Shown piece by piece: positions 5,614 through 11,004 of a DNA stretch of 11,674 nucleotides; within the stretch, counting starts at the first letter, position 1, and every line of letters begins with the position of its first letter. The DNA comes from an uncultured Clostridia bacterium. GTDB taxonomy: Bacteria; Bacillota; Clostridia; Oscillospirales; CAG-272. The notes beneath the pieces were generated by a model. That model had not been told where the DNA came from. It worked only from the letters and a program-made list of their open reading frames with translations, and did no database searches. Location: assembly GCA_904502055.1 (NCBI GenBank), contig CAJGDZ010000039.1, positions 1 through 11,674 of the forward strand, written 5' to 3'. A program made the position numbers and the translations under genes.

Positions 5614-6444
5614 ATGAACAAGCAACATTCGTTTTCAAGAAATTCGTGTCGCTGCGGTTTCAATCCGGATCGGTGTGGCTGCTGCGATGATGACAGAAAA
5701 GACGATCCCTGTGTTATTTGTCCCCCGGGTCCCCAAGGTCCCGAGGGTCCGCAAGGAATTCAGGGGCCGATCGGCCCGCAGGGACCTCGCGGTGCGGTGG
5801 GTCCTCAGGGACCGCAAGGGCCACAGGGAGCCACGGGTCCGATGGGACCTCGGGGCGCACAAGGCGAGATTGGTCCGCAGGGACCCGAAGGACCTCAAGG
5901 AGCAACGGGGCCTGCCGGTCAGCAGGGGCCTATGGGTGCGCAAGGTCCTCAGGGAGAGATGGGGCCTGCAGGCCCGCAAGGAATTCAGGGGCCTCAGGGG
6001 GTACAGGGAGTTCCCGGCGGCGTTTTGAGCTATGCCGATTTTTATGCGCTGATGCCCGATGACAATGCGGAAGCGGTTGCCCCCGGTGCCGACGTCAGCT
6101 TCCCGGAAAACGGCCCGATTGCCAACACCAACATTGGACGGCTTAGCGAATCGTCCTTCCTTCTCTCGGCTGTCGGAACGTATCAGATCCTTTTTCAGGT
6201 CAGTGTGACCGAGCCCGGGCAGCTTGTCCTGACGCTGAACGCTCAGGATCTGGCGTATACCGTTGTCGGTCGTGCCACGGGCACCTCGCAGATCGTGGGA
6301 ATGGCGCTGGTAAGCACCGAGGTGGCCGGCTCCATCCTCACGGTGCGCAATCCTGTAGGCAATGCCGAGGCACTTACGGTAACGCCGCTTGCCGGCGGCA
6401 CACGCCCCGTGTCTGCACACCTTGTGATCCTGCAGCTGGCTTAG
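5614..6444 (+). CDS. Collagen-like surface protein with BclA-type C-terminal domain
   Basis: A 276-residue protein in three parts. Residues 1-38 are hydrophilic and carry seven Cys (12, 14, 21, 23, 24, 33, 36), with no obvious signal peptide. Residues 39-134 are 32 uninterrupted Gly-X-Y triplets rich in Pro and Gln (GPQ, GPA, GAQ and similar), which should form a collagen triple helix. Residues 137-276 form a beta-rich domain that resembles the trimeric C1q/TNF-like cap of BclA exosporium proteins (ADFYALMPDD, then GTYQILFQVSVTEPGQL). The start ATG 5614-5616 has AGGAGG 7 nt upstream. The frame is open 41 codons further, but without a ribosome site. Related clostridial and bacillar proteins coat spores or cell surfaces as trimeric filaments. 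The Cys-rich head may crosslink or bind metal. It is a single-gene transcript with its own terminator. Spore location is inferred. Confidence 0.9.
   Translation: MNKQHSFSRNSCRCGFNPDRCGCCDDDRKDDPCVICPPGPQGPEGPQGIQGPIGPQGPRGAVGPQGPQGPQGATGPMGPRGAQGEIGPQGPEGPQGATGPAGQQGPMGAQGPQGEMGPAGPQGIQGPQGVQGVPGGVLSYADFYALMPDDNAEAVAPGADVSFPENGPIANTNIGRLSESSFLLSAVGTYQILFQVSVTEPGQLVLTLNAQDLAYTVVGRATGTSQIVGMALVSTEVAGSILTVRNPVGNAEALTVTPLAGGTRPVSAHLVILQLA
5728..6015 (+). repeat. Gly-X-Y coding repeat tract, including a 20-bp exact direct repeat
   Basis: A run of 32 nine-base units each encoding Gly-X-Y. Within it, bases 5749-5768 and 5974-5993 are identical over 20 bp and lie 225 bp (75 codons) apart in the same frame, both encoding Gln-Gly-Ile-Gln-Gly. 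Recombination or slippage between them would remove 25 triplets without a frameshift. Such length variation is known for other bacterial collagen-like genes; whether it occurs here is unknown. Confidence 0.85.
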
Positions 6445-6449
6445 ACGTG

Positions 6450-6480
6450 AAAAGCCTGCGACTCTGTCGCAGGCTTTTTT
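6450..6480 (+). terminator. Intrinsic terminator of the collagen-like gene
   Basis: A 13-bp perfect stem (6450-6462 with 6466-6478), a 3-nt loop and a T-run ending at 6480, starting 5 nt after the TAG stop. In the reverse direction the stem is followed by few U residues, but it lies 4 nt past the ABC permease stop codon and may also serve that convergent operon. Confidence 0.92.
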
Positions 6481-6483
6481 CGC

Positions 6484-7215
6484 TTATTGCTTTTTCATTT
6501 GACGAAGAAAGAGAAGGATTGCGGCGGCAATCAGGACAAGCGCATAGCCCAGCACCCACCAAAGGTGCGAGAGGGCTTCCGATAGGTTTCCGACAAGCAC
6601 CGCACGCTCCATTTCAACCGCGTGAACAAAGGGCAGGGCGTAGGCGATTTTTTTGAAGACGCCGCCCACCAGATCCAGGTCAAACCAGATGCCCGAAAGC
6701 CACGCGGAGAGGTTGGTCAGAAGCGCGCCGCAGATACCGCCCACCTGCTTGTCGCTCAGCACACTTCCGCACAGAAGTCCGATGGCGATATACAAAAGTG
6801 CGACGGGGAGAAGAAAAAGGAGCGAAAGCAGGACGTTTATACTGAACGTAAGTCCCAATATCAGCGCAAAGGCAAAGCAGGCCACGCCCTCGGCAAGCGC
6901 GATGGGGATCAAGGGTAACGTATACCCGAGGATAAAGTCCGAAGCGGTCATAGGTGTAGTATACAGACGCTGCATAAAGCTGCTTTGGCGGTCCTTGGCG
7001 ATCAGCGTTGCCGTAAACAGCGTCATAAAGGCAAGCCCGAATACGGCAATGCCGGGGGAAAGCTGCTCGATCTCAAACAGGCTTACCGGAATGTTTGCCT
7101 GAATGGCACTCAGCAAAAGCAGCAGCACGATGGGAAATCCGAAAAGAAAGCAAAGGTTTAAGGGGTCACGGAGGATCTCCTTGAAATTTCGTTCGCTAAA
7201 GGTCAACGTTCTCAT
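6484..7215 (-). CDS. ABC-2 family transporter permease
   Basis: A 243-residue integral membrane protein, typical size for a DrrB/NodJ-type ABC-2 permease. About six hydrophobic segments are visible, starting near residues 21-40, 54-72, 96-124, 127-149, 157-175 and 218-236. The N-terminal NFKEILRDPLNLCFLFGFP is the short cytosolic helix typical of the family. RQSSFMQRLYTTPMTASDFILG matches the conserved cytosolic loop (RERGTLERLLATP-type) that contacts the ATPase. Its ATG overlaps the ATPase stop (ATGA), and AAAGGAGG lies 7 nt upstream. It should form a homodimer with the ATPase encoded just before it. The family exports lipids, antibiotics or polysaccharides, or pumps drugs. With a TetR repressor leading the operon, efflux of a toxic or antibiotic-like compound is the most likely role, but the substrate is unknown. 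Confidence 0.93.
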   Translation of the reverse strand: MRTLTFSERNFKEILRDPLNLCFLFGFPIVLLLLLSAIQANIPVSLFEIEQLSPGIAVFGLAFMTLFTATLIAKDRQSSFMQRLYTTPMTASDFILGYTLPLIPIALAEGVACFAFALILGLTFSINVLLSLLFLLPVALLYIAIGLLCGSVLSDKQVGGICGALLTNLSAWLSGIWFDLDLVGGVFKKIAYALPFVHAVEMERAVLVGNLSEALSHLWWVLGYALVLIAAAILLFLRQMKKQ

Positions 7216-7940
7216 TTTTTTGCCTCCTTTACTACCCGAATAAATGCCTTTTCGATGCTGTCCTCGCCCGTCGCGGCCTTGATGCCGTCGGGCGTGTCAC
7301 ACATCAGAAGCTTGCCGTCCTTCAGGATGGCAAGACGGTCGGAGAGCTCCTCGGCCTCCTCCATATAATGCGTGGTCAACAGAATGGTCACTTTGCCCTT
7401 GAGCGCGCGAATGATGTCCCAAAGCTCGCCCCGCGCGAGAACGTCAAGACCGAGCGTTGGCTCGTCAAGGAAGAGAATTTTGGGCTCGCTTATGAGAGCC
7501 ATGGCGATGCTCAGCCGCCGTTGCCAGCCGCCCGAAAGCTTGCCCGCTCTTCGGTCAAGCACGCTTTCCAGCGAAAGACGCTCGGTAAGCTCGCGGATCT
7601 TCGCGTTCTTCTTCTCGCGGGAAAAGCCGTGAATGCCGCACATAAGCGCAAGGTTCTCACGCACCGAAAGCCCGGGCGCTATGGCCGTTTCCTGCGGTGA
7701 TACCGCGATAAAGGCCTTGATGTCGGCGCTCTCGCGGCAGACGCTCTTTCCCAGGAGAAGCGCGTCGCCCTCGGTAGGCACGGTAAGGCAGGAGAGCATT
7801 TTGATGGCTGTGGTCTTGCCTGCGCCGTTGACACCCAGAAGCGCAAAAAGCTCGCCCTCCTCAATGTCAAGTGAGAGGCGGTCGACTGCCAAGACGTCTT
7901 TATATTTTTTTGTAAGATTTTCCAGCTTTACAGCAATCAT
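7212..7940 (-). CDS. ABC transporter ATP-binding protein (DrrA/CcmA type)
   Basis: A 242-residue nucleotide-binding subunit with every motif in order: Walker A GVNGAGKTT (36-44), Q-loop Gln83 in VSPQE, signature LSGGWQRR (135-142), Walker B ILFLDE (155-160), D-loop LGLD, and switch His191 in TTHYMEEAEEL. The Trp in the signature (LSGGW rather than LSGGM or LSGGQ) is mildly unusual. It drives the ABC-2 permease encoded next, with which it overlaps by ATGA. The ATG is 4 nt after the TetR stop codon, with GGAGG inside the end of the TetR gene, so all three genes appear translationally linked. It lacks the long C-terminal extension of DrrA-type drug exporters. Confidence 0.95.
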   Translation of the reverse strand: MIAVKLENLTKKYKDVLAVDRLSLDIEEGELFALLGVNGAGKTTAIKMLSCLTVPTEGDALLLGKSVCRESADIKAFIAVSPQETAIAPGLSVRENLALMCGIHGFSREKKNAKIRELTERLSLESVLDRRAGKLSGGWQRRLSIAMALISEPKILFLDEPTLGLDVLARGELWDIIRALKGKVTILLTTHYMEEAEELSDRLAILKDGKLLMCDTPDGIKAATGEDSIEKAFIRVVKEAKK

Positions 7941-7944
7941 ATCT

Positions 7945-8505
7945 TTATTCCTCCGATATGTGTCTTGTTCTGAGTCCCTGATATACGTCGGTCAGCATCT
8001 CGCTGATCTGCTCCCACGCGGGTTCAAGAAAATTTGTGGCCAGCATGGTGGCAATGCCGTGAACAAACGCCCACATTTCCATGTGCATGCGCTCGGCCGT
8101 TTGCCGATCGATCCCGTTTGTGCTCATGATCATTTTCACCGAAGTCTCGAAATCCGAGGAAGGGGAGGGCGCCTCACCGTGGCGGTCGCACATAAAAAGG
8201 TGCTTGAAAAGTGCCGATTCTTCCTTGGCAAAGCGAATGTACGCCATACCGAACGCCTTGTAGGGCGGATATTTGCCGCCATCGACCTCGCGTTGCAGAA
8301 AGCCGAGATAATGCTCATGGGCCGCGGTAGTCATAGCCGTCTGCAAGTCTTCCATTGTGGCAAAATTGGAAAAGAGGGGCTGGGTCGAGCAGCCAAGCGC
8401 CGCGGCAAGCCCGCGCGCATTTAATGCCTCCTCTCCGCCCAGGCGGAGCAGATCCAGCGCGGCTTTTACAATGTTTTCCTTTGTGATCTTCACTTTGGGT
8501 GGCAT
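7945..8505 (-). CDS. TetR/AcrR family transcriptional regulator
   Basis: A 186-residue one-component repressor. Residues 8-53 form the N-terminal DNA-binding domain: ITKENIVKAALDLLRLGGEEALNARGLAAALGCSTQPLFSNF, where the last part replaces the usual SxxALYxHF of the recognition helix. The C-terminal part contains MWAFVHGIATM (144-154), the WHG-like signature of one TetR ligand-binding subgroup. The start ATG 8503-8505 is preceded by AAAGGAG 6 nt upstream. A further 12 in-frame codons run into the operator palindrome and lack a ribosome site. It leads the operon with the ABC ATPase and permease and most likely represses it, responding to the exported compound. Two palindromes between its promoter and start codon support autoregulation. 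The ligand is unknown. Confidence 0.92.
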   Translation of the reverse strand: MPPKVKITKENIVKAALDLLRLGGEEALNARGLAAALGCSTQPLFSNFATMEDLQTAMTTAAHEHYLGFLQREVDGGKYPPYKAFGMAYIRFAKEESALFKHLFMCDRHGEAPSPSSDFETSVKMIMSTNGIDRQTAERMHMEMWAFVHGIATMLATNFLEPAWEQISEMLTDVYQGLRTRHISEE

Positions 8506-8520
8506 AGTGGTCTCCTTTAC

Positions 8521-8534
8521 ATATCGATCGATAT
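8521..8534. promoter_or_regulatory. Candidate TetR operator 1 (14-bp perfect palindrome)
   Basis: ATATCGATCGATAT is a perfect palindrome lying between the promoter -10 and the ribosome site of the TetR-ABC operon. TetR dimers usually bind such sites overlapping or just downstream of the promoter. Binding by this operon's own regulator is inferred from position. Confidence 0.55.
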
Positions 8535-8548
8535 ATAACAAATGTTAT
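8535..8548. promoter_or_regulatory. Candidate TetR operator 2 (inverted repeat ATAACA-AA-TGTTAT)
   Basis: A 6-bp inverted repeat with a 2-bp centre. It directly abuts the first palindrome and touches the edge of the -10 box (8547-8552), covering the expected transcription start. A protein bound here would block RNA polymerase. Confidence 0.5.
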
Positions 8549-8575
8549 TTTATCACAGATCGAGGAAAAAGTCAA
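8547..8575 (-). promoter_or_regulatory. Sigma-A-type promoter of the TetR-ABC operon
   Basis: On the - strand, TTGACT (8575-8570) and TAAAAT (8552-8547) are separated by 17 nt, each one base from consensus. The -10 is about 41 nt upstream of the chosen TetR ATG and overlaps the second inverted repeat. Confidence 0.82.
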
Positions 8576-8585
8576 GTCTATTTGC

Positions 8586-8612
8586 AAAAAAAGGTTGACC
8601 GTTCGGTCAACC
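8586..8612 (-). terminator. Intrinsic terminator of the DUF1538/P-II operon
   Basis: On the - strand, a 9-bp GC-rich stem (8612-8604 with 8601-8593, 2-nt centre) is followed by seven T. The TGA stop codon of P-II B (8607-8609) lies inside the 5' arm of the stem, so the gene ends within its own terminator. The core of the stem matches the terminator at 1131-1172. Confidence 0.9.
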
Positions 8613-8963
8613 CTTTGTGGTTTCTTTTTCAGTTTCCTTGTCCTTCGGCTCCTTGGCGTCAAGTCCCAGCGTTTCGTCGACGGGAAGGGCAAAGACGATG
8701 CCTTGCGCCGCGCTCGAGGTGCCGATGGCGTTATACAGCCCCTTAAGAATGCCGTCCACCTCGTCCTTTTTGGCCAGGATCATCACGATCTCCTTTTCGG
8801 GCTGAATGGAAATGTTGAAGAATTTTTCGGCCTCCTTGGAGATGGTTCCTCGTCCGTGAAGAACAGTTCCTCCCCTGGCACCGCAGGCCTTGGCGGCCTC
8901 CATCGCCTCCTCGGAGAAGCCGTTGTTCACGATAGCTAAGATGCATTTATATCCTTTTTTCAT
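8607..8963 (-). CDS. P-II-like protein B (DUF1538-associated)
   Basis: A 118-residue protein with a ferredoxin-like P-II pattern: strand CILAIVNNG (7-14), helix EEAMEAAKACGARGG, the loop HGRGT (36-40), strand EIVMILAKKDEVDGILKGLYNAIG (58-81), then GIVFALPVDETLGL (88-101). The Gly-Arg-Gly-Thr loop fits the GxGT motif of P-II-family regulators. The long T-loop and the Tyr of classical GlnB are absent, so uridylylation is not expected. A charged Lys/Glu tail (104-118) is unusual. P-II-like proteins are trimers that sense nucleotides or small metabolites and gate partner transporters. The gene follows P-II A with an ATGA overlap and is third in the operon with a DUF1538 membrane protein, its probable partner. 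The ligand is unknown. The assignment rests on motif and context, not on a profile search. Confidence 0.8.
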   Translation of the reverse strand: MKKGYKCILAIVNNGFSEEAMEAAKACGARGGTVLHGRGTISKEAEKFFNISIQPEKEIVMILAKKDEVDGILKGLYNAIGTSSAAQGIVFALPVDETLGLDAKEPKDKETEKETTKG

Positions 8964-9388
8964 GATTTTTTGTCTCCTTCCTTTGGAACTACGGTCCGGT
9001 CGTTGCTGAGAAGCTGGTACATCGATACCCCTATGATGCTGTCAAGGGCAACGGTGAAAGCAATGCCCTTGCCGTTTTTCACCTTGTGGAATTTTTCGTC
9101 CAGGGTCTCCAGAGCTTCCTTTACCTTATCTTCTCTTATATAAGAAATAATGACGGATTTTTCGCTTTCGGTAAGTCCCAGAAGGTCGCGGATCTGCGAG
9201 TCGGCCGTGCCTTTTCCGTAAAGCACCATCTGCACGTTTACCTCAAATTGCTCCAGGAGATCAACGTAAAACAGTGTCTTGCTTCGGTCGATGACCGTGA
9301 CCAGAAGCTTGAGCTTGCGAACGCTGGACACCTGATTTTTGGCGGGCGCTTTTTCGTCAGCCGTATTTTTTGTTACTTTTCTTGGCAT
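8960..9388 (-). CDS. P-II-like protein A (DUF1538-associated)
   Basis: A 142-residue P-II-like protein. A basic, probably disordered N-terminus (1-22) precedes strand KLKLLVTVIDRSK (25-37), helix FYVDLLEQFEVNVQ, the loop YGKGTA (57-62), strand SVIISYIREDKVKEALETLDEKF (78-100) and GIAFTVALDSIIG (108-120). The last element matches GIVFALPVDETLG of the next gene, so the two are diverged paralogues. The insert after GKGTA (SQIRDLLGLTESEK) replaces the GlnB T-loop. The start ATG 9386-9388 has AAGGAGG 5 nt upstream; the frame extends 16 codons further into the end of the DUF1538 gene, without a better site. It begins 10 nt after the DUF1538 stop and overlaps P-II B by ATGA. It probably forms a homo- or heterotrimer that senses a nucleotide or ion signal and controls the membrane protein. 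The ligand is not known. Confidence 0.8.
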   Translation of the reverse strand: MPRKVTKNTADEKAPAKNQVSSVRKLKLLVTVIDRSKTLFYVDLLEQFEVNVQMVLYGKGTADSQIRDLLGLTESEKSVIISYIREDKVKEALETLDEKFHKVKNGKGIAFTVALDSIIGVSMYQLLSNDRTVVPKEGDKKS

Positions 9389-9398
9389 AGCGTCCTCC

Positions 9399-10916
9399 TT
9401 ATAAAAAGCGGATGATCTGATCGTCGTCCTTGTCAAGGATCCTCTTCATGGCCAGCTTTTCGCTTACTCTCTTTTTCGAGATGGCCGTAAAGCCGAGCAG
9501 CTGAATGGTGATCAGCGGTGTCATGGCAACCATAGCCACGATGCCAAAGGCATCGGAGAGAATGTTTCCGCCCGATGCCACACAGGCACCGATGGCAAAC
9601 GGAAGAATAAACGTAGAGGTCAGGGGACCCGAGGCAACGCCGCCCGAGTCAAAGGCGATCGCCGTGTAGATCTTGGGCACGAAGAAGGAAAGTCCCAGCG
9701 AAAGCAGATAGCCGGGCACGAGATAATACAAAACCGAGAATCCGCAGAGAATGCGGATGACCGAAAGGCAGATGGAAAGACCCACGCCAATACTGAGCGC
9801 CGTCATCATCGCCTTTTTGGAGACCGTGCCGTTTGTGATCTCCTCGACCTGCTTGTTGAGCACGTGAACGGCAGGCTCAGCCAGCACCACCACAAGACCC
9901 AGCACAAAGCCGGCGACCGAAATGGCGACCGGCGAGGCGGCAGCCAGCTCCCGCCCCATTTTAAAGCCGACCGGCATAAAGCCGACGTGCACCGAGGTCA
10001 GAAAAACGATCAAACCGACGTATGTAAAGGCGGTGCCGATCAGAATCTGCAAAAGCTTCTTTTTCGGAAGCTTCAAAAAGATAAAGTTGATGGCGAAGAA
10101 GAAGGCAACCACAAGTCCAAGCGCCAGGGTCACGTCCCTTGTGGTTTTAAAGAGCGTATGTCCTATCGCCGCCCCGATGTTGTCGGCAAATAAGTAATCA
10201 CTCACGCTTGGCGCTGAAATATCGCCGCCGCTCATAATGCTGAGAAGCAGAACTGCGAGAATCGGCCCCACCGAGCACATCGCCACAAGACCAAAGCTGT
10301 TCTCGCTGGCATTTCGTCCGCCGATGGTAGCCGCGATACCCACGCCGAGCGCCATAATAAACGGCACGGTGATCGGACCGGTGGTTACGCCGCCCGAGTC
10401 AAAGGAGAGGGGAAGCAGCTGGAATTTCTCCGCATCCACCGCCACCACGACCAAGGCCAGGGCAAACAGAAGCATATAAAAGTAAACCAGCATACTTGCC
10501 AGATCCTTTTTCAGAACGATCTTGAGGATGGACAAAACCAAAAACAGGCCAACGCCAAGTCCAACAAAAATAATGATCAGCTTGCTTCCAACCTGATTGG
10601 CCAGAACCGTCAGATCGGGCTCGGCCACTGTGATCAGAAAGCCCAGGGCAAAGCAGATGATGAGAAGCAATTTTAAATTTTTAGACTTGGTCAGTCCCGA
10701 GCCTACGTGCTCACCCATCGGGGTCATCGCAATATCTGCCCCCAGCGTGAAAAAGCCGATTCCTAAAATCAGAAAAAGAGCAGATATACTAAAAATCAGC
10801 ACCTCTCTCATGCTCAGGTTGACCAGAGGGGTAAAATTCAAAAGAATGACGATCAGCGTTACCGGCAAAACCGAAACGAGCGCCTCTTTTACCTTACTAA
10901 ATAAAACCTTTTTCAT
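9399..10916 (-). CDS. DUF1538 family membrane protein, tandemly duplicated
   Basis: A 505-residue polytopic membrane protein made of two homologous halves, each with several transmembrane helices. The repeats are plain. AEPDLTVLANQV (98-109) matches AEPAVHVLNKQV (346-357), and FDSGGVTTGPITVPFI (172-187) matches FDSGGVASGPLTSTFI (422-437), an offset of about 250 residues. GFFTLGADIAMTPMGEHVG (54-72) matches HVGFMPVGFKMGREL (310-324), and SFGLVAMCSVGP (207-218) matches AFGIVAMVAMTP (456-467). Conserved Glu99/Glu347 and Asp173/Asp423 inside membrane-embedded loops suggest cation handling. From memory, a two-gene DUF1538 pair from Halomonas (UmpAB) was reported as a Na+/H+ antiporter; a fused form like this one is common in Firmicutes. 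The two P-II-like genes downstream probably regulate it. The ATG has GGAG 4 nt upstream, a short spacing. The cytosolic C-terminus DKDDDQIIRFL is acidic. The transported ion is unproven. Confidence 0.9.
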   Translation of the reverse strand: MKKVLFSKVKEALVSVLPVTLIVILLNFTPLVNLSMREVLIFSISALFLILGIGFFTLGADIAMTPMGEHVGSGLTKSKNLKLLLIICFALGFLITVAEPDLTVLANQVGSKLIIIFVGLGVGLFLVLSILKIVLKKDLASMLVYFYMLLFALALVVVAVDAEKFQLLPLSFDSGGVTTGPITVPFIMALGVGIAATIGGRNASENSFGLVAMCSVGPILAVLLLSIMSGGDISAPSVSDYLFADNIGAAIGHTLFKTTRDVTLALGLVVAFFFAINFIFLKLPKKKLLQILIGTAFTYVGLIVFLTSVHVGFMPVGFKMGRELAAASPVAISVAGFVLGLVVVLAEPAVHVLNKQVEEITNGTVSKKAMMTALSIGVGLSICLSVIRILCGFSVLYYLVPGYLLSLGLSFFVPKIYTAIAFDSGGVASGPLTSTFILPFAIGACVASGGNILSDAFGIVAMVAMTPLITIQLLGFTAISKKRVSEKLAMKRILDKDDDQIIRFL

Positions 10917-10957
10917 GTTTCTCCGTATACGTTGGATTTAATAAAATATATCACTTT

Positions 10958-10986
10958 ATTGTAGCATATATTTTTTGCTTTTTCAA
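10958..10986 (-). promoter_or_regulatory. Sigma-A-type promoter of the DUF1538/P-II operon
   Basis: On the - strand, TTGAAA (10986-10981) and TACAAT (10963-10958) lie 17 nt apart, with a TGC just before the -10 giving an extended -10. The -10 is about 41 nt upstream of the DUF1538 ATG. The 88-nt gap after pyruvate kinase shows no - strand U-tract terminator, so some pyk read-through into this operon is possible. The small TGCTT-TTTC-AAGCA hairpin at 10976-10989 overlaps the -35. Confidence 0.82.
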
Positions 10987-11004
10987 GCATTTTTTGGGGG
11001 AAAC

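Noticed and set aside
5728..6015. Gly-X-Y DNA repeats as a CRISPR or tandem satellite array
   Set aside because: The 9-bp periodicity encodes uninterrupted Gly-X-Y triplets in one frame and there are no unique spacers, so it is protein-coding.
5635..6420. 261-codon - strand frame opposite the collagen-like gene, with repeated Arg-Thr-Leu-type units
   Set aside because: The apparent repeats are just the complement of the Gly-X-Y coding repeats. No start signal or known family is present.
10976..10989. Small hairpin downstream of pyruvate kinase as its terminator
   Set aside because: On the - strand the 5-bp stem is followed by A residues, not U. The T-run is on the + strand, where no gene ends.
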